The notes under the pieces: model-generated
The model's database searches: none
The model's input: only the letters and a program-made list of their open reading frames with translations
Told to the model about the DNA's origin: nothing
In this document: positions 9,309 through 16,387 of the stretch, in pieces
Position numbering within the stretch: the first letter of the stretch is position 1
How the letters are laid out: each line of letters begins with the position of its first letter
Assembly (NCBI RefSeq): GCF_016907955.1
Contig: NZ_JAFBCX010000013.1
Location: forward strand, 124,001 to 188,000
Reading direction: 5' to 3'
DNA from: Lentzea nigeriaca
Lineage (GTDB): Bacteria > Actinomycetota > Actinomycetes > Mycobacteriales > Pseudonocardiaceae
DNA length: 64,000 bases
Program-made: the position numbers and the translations under genes

Positions 9309-10163
9309 TCAGTGCGCGGCGAACTGCACGTTCGTCGGCTGAACGACATCGGGCTTGACCGGCAGCGGGTTCACGACGAGGCGCTCGCCCCAGATGTCCG
9401 TGATCGCCACGGCACCGCCGCACCCGGCACCGTTCTCGGAGAGGAAGTAGTTGTAGTCGACGCGCTTGAGTTCCCTCCACTGCCCGCCGGCCTGCACTTC
9501 CAGCCGTGCCACCGGGTTGCGGTGGTCGATGGCCTGGATTCCGCACCACCACTGGCTCGACCCGGTCTTGTAGCGGATGGAGATCTTCTTCTCCAGCGGT
9601 GGGCTCACGAGCGTCCACGTCACCGGGATCTCGCCCTGCTGCGGGTCCGCGAGCCGGGCGAACGCCTCCTTGCTGAGGTCGAGCTGCCCGACCCGGCACG
9701 GCGCCGGGCAGAGGTTCGTGACCCGCACGGTGACGCTCTTGCCGTTCGCCTTGACGAGGATGTAGGCGCCGCAGGCCTTCGAGTCCTCGTAGTCCGACCA
9801 GTTCATCGCGACCGTCAGCGGATCGGGGCTCCGGTCGTACGAGCAGGCGCCGCTGCCGTCGGAGTCGTAGTGGGTCGCCGGGCCGTTCCGGGTGACGCCG
9901 GGCTTGATCTTGCCGACCAACGGTGCGCCGGCCGCCGCGACCGGTGATGGCTGCGCCGAGGACGACGAGGGCGGAGGCGACGAGACCGGCGGCGGTGGCG
10001 TGGTCGTGGTGGTGGGCGGGGCGGTGCTCGTGGTGATGCTCGTGGTGACTGCGGCAGCCACCGCACGACCGGTCACGTCCGCGTTGCCCCAGACCGCGAC
10101 AGCGGCGGTCACCAGCACCAACACGGCTCCCGCCAGCACCGCGACACGACGCCTCGTCACCAA
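9309..10163 (-). CDS. Bacterial expansin (EXLX-type; D1 double-psi barrel plus D2/CBM63)
   Basis: The 284-residue protein has an N-terminal membrane/signal segment, a Thr/Pro/Ser linker (about residues 40-75), then an RlpA-like D1 barrel: GPATHYDSDGSGACSY, ACGAYILV and VRVTNLCPAPCRVGQLDLSKEAF, with the catalytic-like Asp in QLDLS that bacterial expansins retain. D2 follows with aromatic residues (SQWWCGIQAIDH, WRELKRVDYNYF) and the family ending VQF. Expansins loosen cellulose/xyloglucan networks without hydrolysis. The start overlaps the stop of the CE2 esterase gene upstream by 7 bp, so the two form an operon. An in-frame CBM2 remnant lies beyond the stop. Confidence 0.88.
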   Translation of the reverse strand: MVTRRRVAVLAGAVLVLVTAAVAVWGNADVTGRAVAAAVTTSITTSTAPPTTTTTPPPPVSSPPPSSSSAQPSPVAAAGAPLVGKIKPGVTRNGPATHYDSDGSGACSYDRSPDPLTVAMNWSDYEDSKACGAYILVKANGKSVTVRVTNLCPAPCRVGQLDLSKEAFARLADPQQGEIPVTWTLVSPPLEKKISIRYKTGSSQWWCGIQAIDHRNPVARLEVQAGGQWRELKRVDYNYFLSENGAGCGGAVAITDIWGERLVVNPLPVKPDVVQPTNVQFAAH

Positions 10164-11218
10164 GCCAGCCCCAATCTCGCGATGTAGTCGTTCAGCTTCC
10201 CGGAGATCAACCGGTGGTCGTGCTGCGAGAAGTGCCAGTCACAGCCCAGCCGGTCGAGCGCGGCGTCACTGTAGTTCCAGTACCGCACGCGGCTGTCACC
10301 CCGGTCCTGTACGACCTGCCTGGCCGCGTCGGCGAACGCCCCGGAGGCCTCCGGCACGCTCACGAGAATCGTCGTGCCGGAGCCGTACCTGGACCGCAGC
10401 TTGTCCAGAAAGCCCTGGTACGCCGACTTGTACGCGCTCACGAGACTCCGCTGGTCCGGCCACTGCTCACCGGGCTTGAGCGCGGTCGAGAAGTCGTTGG
10501 TGCCCAATCCGACCACGATCAGCTGCGGCCGCCAGGTGCCGGGGTTCTGCCACACGTCACCGTCGACGTTCAGCAACGCCCGATCGTAATACGTGCGGTA
10601 GCTGGTGCCGGGTTCACCGCCGTTGTAGTTGCGGACCATGCCGCGGCCGGAAAAGGCGTTGATCTGGTAGTCCGCGTTCAACGTCCGGGCGGTGAGCGCA
10701 CCGAAGGTCAGGTCGGCATTGCTGTTGCGGTCCACGCCGCCGTTCGCCGAGCAGTCACGGGTCGTCGACAGGTTGCCGTAACCCGCGGTGAGCGAGTCGC
10801 CGATGAACTCGATCTGCCGGGACCGCGCCGCGGGCTTCGAGAGGACATTGCCGACGAACCCGCCGAACTCCCCCGCCGCCCACGCGCTTTCCGACCGCTT
10901 GACGAGCCGGACACGGTGCTCGGCGTCGCTCAGGTTGCGCACCCAGTACGTCGTGCGGCCGGGTTTGACGAGCGTCGTCACGGTTCGTCCGTCGATCTGC
11001 ACGTCGTAGTAGCTCGCCGCGTCGTTGAGCGTGACGCCGACGCTGGTGCCGCGGAACCGGCCCTCGAAGTACACGCCCGGCCAGGAGAACTGACCGGACT
11101 TCGTGACCCGGCCGGCGGTGTGGGCCTGATCGAGGGGGGCGGCCTGGGCCGCGGGAGCGCCGAGCAGTGCGGCGACGAGGACGACCAGAGCAGGCCTGGT
11201 AACCAATTTCCGCGACAT
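10157..11218 (-). CDS. Secreted CE2-type carbohydrate esterase (SGNH/GDSL hydrolase)
   Basis: The ATG at 11218 gives a 353-residue protein with a clear signal peptide (LVVLVAALLGAPAAQA). An N-terminal jelly-roll domain (about 25-130; WPGVYFEGRFRGTSVGV) precedes an SGNH hydrolase: block I FIGDSLTAGYG, block III GLGTNDFS and the C-terminal catalytic His in CDWHFSQHDH. This jelly-roll plus SGNH order is that of carbohydrate esterase family 2, which removes 6-O or 3-O acetyl groups from xylan, mannan or glucan. An upstream ATG at 11254 would add 12 residues ahead of the signal peptide. It is first gene of the operon with the expansin. Confidence 0.82.
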   Translation of the reverse strand: MSRKLVTRPALVVLVAALLGAPAAQAAPLDQAHTAGRVTKSGQFSWPGVYFEGRFRGTSVGVTLNDAASYYDVQIDGRTVTTLVKPGRTTYWVRNLSDAEHRVRLVKRSESAWAAGEFGGFVGNVLSKPAARSRQIEFIGDSLTAGYGNLSTTRDCSANGGVDRNSNADLTFGALTARTLNADYQINAFSGRGMVRNYNGGEPGTSYRTYYDRALLNVDGDVWQNPGTWRPQLIVVGLGTNDFSTALKPGEQWPDQRSLVSAYKSAYQGFLDKLRSRYGSGTTILVSVPEASGAFADAARQVVQDRGDSRVRYWNYSDAALDRLGCDWHFSQHDHRLISGKLNDYIARLGLAW

Positions 11219-11295
11219 GGGTCGAAAAGTGGCACGGCGCCCGACAGCCGTCAAGACGCTTCACCGGAAAATGGACGCGCTTCGACAAAACGGCG

Positions 11296-11310
11296 TCGAA
11301 GTCGATTCGA
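11296..11310. promoter_or_regulatory. TCGAAGTCGATTCGA dyad upstream of the CE2-expansin operon
   Basis: TCGAAG and a near-complementary TCGA arm form a small dyad about 80 bp upstream of the CE2 start. A close relative, TCGAAGCGATTCGA on the minus strand, occurs at 14589-14602 just upstream of the GH31 start. Two copies in front of two enzyme genes of the same island suggest a shared regulator, but the motif is short and this is inference. Confidence 0.3.
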
Positions 11311-11386
11311 TGGGATTGCCCGCATCGACGATCTCACTTTAGCCTCGCATGCGGCGATTTGAGCCGGACATCGGCGCGTTCGAGCC

Positions 11387-11451
11387 TCAGCATACGCTGC
11401 ACCGATACTCGGGAAAGCGCTTTCCCGCTTGAACCGCAACGAGTATGCTGA
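11387..11451. promoter_or_regulatory. Nested dyad between CE2-expansin and CE12: 18-bp palindrome inside a 9-bp inverted repeat
   Basis: CGGGAAAGCGCTTTCCCG at 11410-11427 is a perfect 18-bp palindrome of the LacI-family operator type (central CG, GAAAGCGCTTTC core). It sits inside a second perfect inverted repeat, TCAGCATAC (11387-11395) and GTATGCTGA (11443-11451), whose centre is within half a base of the inner one. It lies between two divergent genes, 169 bp from the CE2 start and 60 bp from the CE12 start. Confidence 0.7.
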
Positions 11452-11510
11452 AAGGAAGATCGTTTTCTGTTGCGTCTACATCAGACAACCCCTGCCGTCT
11501 GGAGACAATC

Positions 11511-12347
11511 GTGCGGAAACGTGTTCTGACCCTCGTAGCACTCGCCGTCCTGCCGTTCCTCGCCGCCAGTCCCGCTTCGGCGGACCGGCCCGACTGCGCT
11601 CCCGCCGCCACCGCGGCGTCCACCAGCGCCGCGAGCGTGAAGGTCTGGCTCGCCGGCGACTCGACGATGGCCAACCCGCGGTCGAGCTGCCCGGTCGGCT
11701 GGGGCAGCCAGTTCGACCCGCTGTTCAACGACAACGTGGTCGTGCAGAACGACGCGGTGGCCGGCCGGAGCATCCAGACGTGGCTGTACGAGTCCAACGT
11801 GCAGAACACGATGGACTCCGCCGGTGAGTGCGTGGTGAGCCCCAGGACGTTCCACCAGCGCTGGCTGAACATGCTGGACGCCACCAACGGCATGAAGGCC
11901 GGCGACTACCTGATGATCCAGTTCGGGATCAACGACGGCGACCGCAACTGCCCCAGGCACGTGGGCAGCGCCCGGTACAAGGAACTCCTCACGATGATGG
12001 CCAAGGCGGCCAAGGACCGCGGCGCCACCCCGATCTTCCTCACCCCCGTCTCCGCCATCAGGTGCAGCGGCAGCACGGCCGTCGCCACCCGCGGCTTCCT
12101 CACCGAGACGTTCGACGCGGGCAGGGCGAGCGGAGTCGCCGTCATCGACCTGCACAAGCTCAGCTACGGGCTCTACAACACGCTCAAGCTGTGCCCCAAC
12201 GACGGTGACTACACCAAGGGCCCGGTCGGCGCGTTCTTCTGCAACGACCACACGCACTTCGAGGCGGCCGGTGCCAGGCAGATCGCCGGTGTCGTGGCGA
12301 AGGCGTTGCGCGACCAACGGATTCCCCTTTCCACCTACCTCAAGTGA
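11511..12347 (+). CDS. Secreted rhamnogalacturonan acetylesterase, CE12 type (SGNH hydrolase)
   Basis: The GTG at 11511 has a GGAG Shine-Dalgarno 7 nt upstream and begins a good signal peptide (VLTLVALAVLPFLAASPASA), so the longer open frame from 11445 is not used. The 278-residue product has the CE12 plan: block I LAGDSTMAN, a conserved QNDAVAGRS, block III FGINDGD and the catalytic pair in CNDHTHFEAAG. CE12 enzymes remove acetyl groups from rhamnogalacturonan I in pectin, and some act on xylan. It is divergent from the CE2-expansin operon across the nested dyad and its 3' end overlaps that of the GH31 gene by 13 bp. Confidence 0.88.
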   Translation: MRKRVLTLVALAVLPFLAASPASADRPDCAPAATAASTSAASVKVWLAGDSTMANPRSSCPVGWGSQFDPLFNDNVVVQNDAVAGRSIQTWLYESNVQNTMDSAGECVVSPRTFHQRWLNMLDATNGMKAGDYLMIQFGINDGDRNCPRHVGSARYKELLTMMAKAAKDRGATPIFLTPVSAIRCSGSTAVATRGFLTETFDAGRASGVAVIDLHKLSYGLYNTLKLCPNDGDYTKGPVGAFFCNDHTHFEAAGARQIAGVVAKALRDQRIPLSTYLK

Positions 12348-14560
12348 ACTGTCACGGTGTTGCCGATACCCGGAACCGCCTCCGCGCCCGGCAGCCCGAC
12401 CTGCCAGGACGACGGCGGCGATTCGGCCTCGACGCAGATCCGGTTGCCGGTTCGACGCGTGTGGAACGTGGAACCCGCGACCTCAGTGGTGATCGAGGCG
12501 CCGTCGTCGAGCTGGTGGATCAGCAACGTGACGCCGTCGGCGTAGTCGTAGTCCGGGCGGTCGTCGACGGCGCCCAGCGGGAGAACCGTGTTCGGCCGCA
12601 CCAGCAACGGCACGGTGAGGAAATCGCACGACATCGTTGTCCACCGGCCGCCCGGCACCTCGGCGCCGGTGAAGAAGTCGGTCCAGGTCCCTTCCGGCAC
12701 GTAGAACGACACCTCGCCGTTGTCGGCGAAAACCGGTGCCACGAGCAGGCTGTCGCCGAGCATGTACTGGCGTTCGAGGTGCGTGCACGCCGGGTCGTGC
12801 GGGAACTCCAGCGCCATCGCCCGCATCATCGGCGTTCCCCCGGTGGCCGCTTGCCGTGCCGCGTGGTGCAGGTAGGGCATCAACCTGGCCTTCAACTTCG
12901 CGAACACCCGCAGCACGTCGACGGCCTCCTCGTCGAACAGCCACGGCACCCGGTAGGACCTGCTGCCGTGCAGGCGGCTGTGCGACGACAGCAGGCCGAA
13001 CGCGATCCACCGCTTGAACAACGCCGGATCAGGCGTGCCCTCGAAGCCGCCGATGTCGTGGCTCCAGAACCCGAAACCGGACAGTCCCAGGGAAAGGCCG
13101 CCGCGCAGGCTCTCCGCCATGGCCTCGTAGGTCGACTCGCAGTCGCCGCCCCAGTGCACCGGGAACTGCTGCGACCCCACGGTTGCCGCGCGAGCGAACA
13201 CCACCGCCTCGCCGTCACCACGTCGTTTCCGCAGCACGTCGAAGACGGTCTTGTTGTAGAGGTAAGCGTAGTAGTTGTGCATCCGCTCTGGATCGGAACC
13301 GTCGAAGTACACGACGTCGGTCGGGATGCGCTCGCCGAAGTCGGTCTTGAAGCAGTCCACACCCTGGTCGAGCAGAGCGTCCAGTTTGGACGCGTACCAC
13401 TCGCGGGCCGCCGGGTTGGTGAAGTCGACCAGCGCCATGCCCGGCTGCCAGAGGTCCCACTGCCACACGTCACCGTTCGGTCGGCACAGCAGATAGCCGC
13501 CCTCGACGCCTTCTTCGAACAACGGAGACCGTTGGCCCACATACGGATTGATCCAGACCGAGATCCGCAGGTCCCGCGCCTTCAGCCGGTCGAGCATGCC
13601 GACCGGGTCGGGGAACGTGCGCGGGTCCCACTCGAAGTCGCACCAGTTGTACTCGCGCATCCAGAAGCAGTCGAAGTGGAACACGCTCAACGGCAGATCG
13701 CGCTCGATCATGCCGTCGATGAAGCCCGACACCGTCTGCTCGTCGTAGGACGTCGTGAAGGACGTGGACAGCCACAGGCCGAACGACCACGCCGGCGGCA
13801 TCGCCGGTCTGCCGGTCAGCGCCGTGTACTTCCGCAGGATCTCCTTGGGGCTGGGCCCGTAGACCACGAAGTACTCGAGCGACTGCCCTTCGACGCTGAA
13901 CTGGACGCAGGACACCTTTTCCGAGGCAACCTCGAACGACACGTGGCCCGGATGGTTGACGAATACGCCGTAACCCGCATTCGTCAGGTAGAACGGCACG
14001 TTCTTGTACGCCTGCTCGCTGCTCGTGCCGCCGTCGGCGTTCCAGATGTCCACCGTCTGGCCGTTGCGCACCAACGGTCCGAAGCGCTCGCCGAGCCCGT
14101 ACACCACGTCGCCGACGCCGAGCGTGAGCTGGTCGCGGACGTAATGCTTGCCGTCCAGCGTCATGAAACCCATGCCCTTGGCGGAGCTAGACGTCAGCAC
14201 GTCGCCGCCGACGGCGAATTCGACCTTCCAGTCGCGGTTCACCTTCACCTGCAGGTCGCCGGACGTGAGGGAATCGTCCGCGAGGCGCACGTGCGGTTCC
14301 GAGCCGGTCAGCGGGAACTCCGGTTGCCTGCGCTGCTCGCCCTCGAAGTGCGTGAGCCGCACCCTGATCACGTCGGGCATCGGCGAGGAGAACCGGACGG
14401 TCGCCACCGGGCCCTGCAACAGGTCGCCGCGATGGCGGATCGGTCGGGTCGGAGCGTGGACCACCAGCTCCCCCGCTGTCTGGGTGATGTCGTAGACCTC
14501 GACCGGATGAGCCGCCTTCACGCCGTCGCGCAGGAGCCAGTACCCGTTCGTGAATTTCAT
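12335..14560 (-). CDS. GH31 alpha-xylosidase (YicI-like)
   Basis: The 741-residue protein lacks a signal peptide and matches GH31 alpha-xylosidases along its length: N-terminal beta domain, catalytic barrel and C-terminal beta domains. The nucleophile is Asp407 in CFKTDFGERIP and the acid/base Asp473 in HWGGDCESTYEAM, both in the YicI context; the KTDFGE form is diagnostic of alpha-xylosidase over alpha-glucosidase. It would remove xylose from the non-reducing end of isoprimeverose and xyloglucan oligosaccharides in the cytoplasm. A GAAAG Shine-Dalgarno lies just upstream of the ATG. It sits between the secreted esterase and the ROK regulator, so it likely handles what the neighbouring importer brings in. 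Confidence 0.92.
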   Translation of the reverse strand: MKFTNGYWLLRDGVKAAHPVEVYDITQTAGELVVHAPTRPIRHRGDLLQGPVATVRFSSPMPDVIRVRLTHFEGEQRRQPEFPLTGSEPHVRLADDSLTSGDLQVKVNRDWKVEFAVGGDVLTSSSAKGMGFMTLDGKHYVRDQLTLGVGDVVYGLGERFGPLVRNGQTVDIWNADGGTSSEQAYKNVPFYLTNAGYGVFVNHPGHVSFEVASEKVSCVQFSVEGQSLEYFVVYGPSPKEILRKYTALTGRPAMPPAWSFGLWLSTSFTTSYDEQTVSGFIDGMIERDLPLSVFHFDCFWMREYNWCDFEWDPRTFPDPVGMLDRLKARDLRISVWINPYVGQRSPLFEEGVEGGYLLCRPNGDVWQWDLWQPGMALVDFTNPAAREWYASKLDALLDQGVDCFKTDFGERIPTDVVYFDGSDPERMHNYYAYLYNKTVFDVLRKRRGDGEAVVFARAATVGSQQFPVHWGGDCESTYEAMAESLRGGLSLGLSGFGFWSHDIGGFEGTPDPALFKRWIAFGLLSSHSRLHGSRSYRVPWLFDEEAVDVLRVFAKLKARLMPYLHHAARQAATGGTPMMRAMALEFPHDPACTHLERQYMLGDSLLVAPVFADNGEVSFYVPEGTWTDFFTGAEVPGGRWTTMSCDFLTVPLLVRPNTVLPLGAVDDRPDYDYADGVTLLIHQLDDGASITTEVAGSTFHTRRTGNRICVEAESPPSSWQVGLPGAEAVPGIGNTVTVHLR

Positions 14561-14576
14561 TCGACCGCTTTCACCG

Positions 14577-14602
14577 TTCGAATTCGAATCGAATCGCTTC
14601 GA
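14577..14602. promoter_or_regulatory. TTCGAATTCGAA palindrome and TCGAATCGCTTCGA dyad in front of GH31
   Basis: A perfect 12-bp palindrome (14577-14588) is immediately followed by a 14-bp dyad (14589-14602). Together they cover the 17-42 bp upstream of the GH31 ATG, overlapping where a promoter or operator would lie. The second dyad resembles the one at 11296-11310. Confidence 0.4.
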
Positions 14603-15036
14603 TTGCTTTTCCTGTGAGGAACGCTAGCGACAACGTGCCGGGTTGACGAGGGAGATTTCCGATGTTCTCGACCAGGCTGAAGGCGGGCACGGTCGTCGCC
14701 GCGACGATCCTCGGTGGTCTGGCACCGGCACACGCCGAGCCGCGCATCCTGGCCTGCGGCGACCGCACCTCGTACCCGCGGGCGATGGCCACCTGCGCCG
14801 CCAGATGGGCAGACCCGCCGAACCCGTAGATCCCCAACCCCGCTCGTTCTGCTGCGGACGCTGGTGTTGCCGCGGTTGTCGACGCGCACGCCCAGGCCGC
14901 CGGACAACCGCATGTCGATCTGGCCGAGGATGAGGTTGTCGACGTTGCGCAGGTGCGCGAAAGCCCCTGTGGCACCAACACGACGTTCCGCAACGTCAAG
15001 CTGAACAACAGCACGTCGAACGTGTGCCCGTGACGC
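14603..15036. pseudogene. Gene graveyard: orphan signal peptide ORF fused to an antisense alcohol-dehydrogenase scrap
   Basis: On the plus strand 14662-14829 is a 55-residue ORF with a GGAG Shine-Dalgarno and a full Sec signal peptide (MFSTRLKAGTVVAATILGG...APAHA) but only 30 further residues. Those residues are encoded antisense to a minus-strand stretch (14763-14840) reading GLGIYGFGGSAHLAAQVA, the Rossmann nucleotide-binding turn of a zinc-type alcohol dehydrogenase. Further downstream the plus strand reads CGTNTTFRNVKLNNSTSNVC before a stop at 15031, the look of a secreted-protein C-terminus. The simplest reading is a broken secreted-protein gene interrupted by a dehydrogenase fragment. 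No intact gene fills this 430-bp stretch. Confidence 0.4.
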
Positions 15037-16251
15037 TCAGCGGACGAAGACCGGTGGCTCGTCGGCCGCCAGGTCCTCCGGCAGCCGCAGCGCCTGCTGC
15101 CGCGGCACGAGCTCGGACTGCAGCACGATCGCCGCGGCACCGATCGCCGAGGCCGACGCGGCGGACGGCGACAGCCGCACGGAGACCGGATGGGCGATGA
15201 CCGCGCCCTCCAGCTCCGCGCGCAGCACCGGCAGGTACACCGAGCCCGCGACGGCGAAGCTCGGGCCGGTCAGCACGAGGACCTCGAGGTCGAGCACGTT
15301 GGCCAACGAACGGGCCGCCACGGCGACGTACCGCGCGGACCGCTCCAGCAACGCGAGTGCCCGCGCGTTGCCCCGCCTCGCCGCCCGGCTGATGGCCGCG
15401 AAGTCCGCCGCGACCGGTGCGGCGGCACGGGTCCGGCCGCCGACGAGACCGGCCGCGCGGGACAGCGCCCGGTCGGCCCGCGCCCGCGCCACCACCGCGC
15501 CGGGACCGGCCAGCACCTCCAGGCATCCCCTTGCCCCGCAAGGGCATTGCGGCCCGTCGAGGTCGAGGCACGTGTGGCCGATCTCGCCGGCGTGGCCGCT
15601 CGGACCCCGATGCGTCGTGCCGCCGAGCACCACCCCCGCGCCGAGACCGGTTCCCATATACAGCGCGGCGAACGTCGACGTGGCGCCGACGCCACCGGAC
15701 CAGTGCTCGCCGATCGCCGCCGCCGTCGCGTCGTTGTCCAGCACGACCGGCAGGCCCGTCGCACGCTCCAAGGCCGCACCGAACTCGGCGAGTGCCGGGG
15801 GACGTGCCGCGACCAGACCGAGGCCCAGGATTCGATCGCGTTCGACACCGACGCTGTCGATCAGCGCGTCCACCTCGCCGGCCATTCTGCCGACCACGGC
15901 GGCGGGCTCGTCCGGCCCGGAGCCGGCGCGCGAGATGCGGGCCACGACCGCGCCGCCGAGGTTGGTCAGCACGTAGGTGATCCGCGCGTCGTCCAGGTGC
16001 ACTCCGACGGCGTAGCGCGCGAAGTGGTTGAGCTGCAACATGACCCGACGCTTGCCGCCGGTCGACTCGGCGTGCCCGGTCTCGGCGACCAGGCCCTCGT
16101 CGATCAGGCCGCGCACGACCGTGGAGATCGTCCCGCCGGTCAGGCCGGTGGCGTTGACCAGGCCGACCCGGCTGATCATGCCCGCCGCACGGATCAGGTC
16201 CAGCACGGCCGCCCTCGTGCTGGCATGGGTCACCCGCGCCGGTCCGCTCAC
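15037..16251 (-). CDS. ROK-family transcriptional regulator (NagC/XylR type)
   Basis: The 404-residue protein has an N-terminal MarR-like HTH (AAVLDLIRAAGMISRVGLVNATG then GGTISTVVRGLIDEGLV) and a C-terminal ROK kinase fold. Visible ROK features are the phosphate/sugar segment MGTGLGAGVVLGG, a GHAGEIGH motif with its sugar/zinc His, and the zinc-binding CPCGARGCLE cluster. ROK repressors of this type sense mono- or disaccharides. It is divergent from the sugar-transport/beta-mannosidase operon across a 136-bp promoter region, and convergent in neither direction, which points to local control of that operon and perhaps of GH31. Confidence 0.88.
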   Translation of the reverse strand: MSGPARVTHASTRAAVLDLIRAAGMISRVGLVNATGLTGGTISTVVRGLIDEGLVAETGHAESTGGKRRVMLQLNHFARYAVGVHLDDARITYVLTNLGGAVVARISRAGSGPDEPAAVVGRMAGEVDALIDSVGVERDRILGLGLVAARPPALAEFGAALERATGLPVVLDNDATAAAIGEHWSGGVGATSTFAALYMGTGLGAGVVLGGTTHRGPSGHAGEIGHTCLDLDGPQCPCGARGCLEVLAGPGAVVARARADRALSRAAGLVGGRTRAAAPVAADFAAISRAARRGNARALALLERSARYVAVAARSLANVLDLEVLVLTGPSFAVAGSVYLPVLRAELEGAVIAHPVSVRLSPSAASASAIGAAAIVLQSELVPRQQALRLPEDLAADEPPVFVR

Positions 16252-16300
16252 CGCAATCCTCCGTCGAACGACGAACTTTTCTCATCGACAAGTCGTGCTC

Positions 16301-16349
16301 AGTAAACCATTCGGCGGCGTTGACTTTCTTTGTTTAGTAACTGAAGAAT
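16301..16349 (+). promoter_or_regulatory. Promoter of the transport operon with a possible ROK operator
   Basis: TTGACT (16320-16325) and AAGAAT (16344-16349), 18 bp apart, form a sigma-70-like promoter 39 bp before the start of the binding-protein gene. AGTAAAC (16301-16307) and GTTTAGTAAC (16332-16341, within the spacer) are imperfect inverted copies, as expected for an operator that blocks this promoter. Assignment to the ROK protein is inference. Confidence 0.45.
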
Positions 16350-16387
16350 CCTCGCCGCGAACCACCCAGCGGCGGGGAGGATCAACG

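Noticed and set aside
12344-14617. 757-codon plus-strand frame opposite GH31
   Set aside because: Composition is Arg/His/Val/Gln-rich and the minus strand encodes a full GH31 with catalytic residues.
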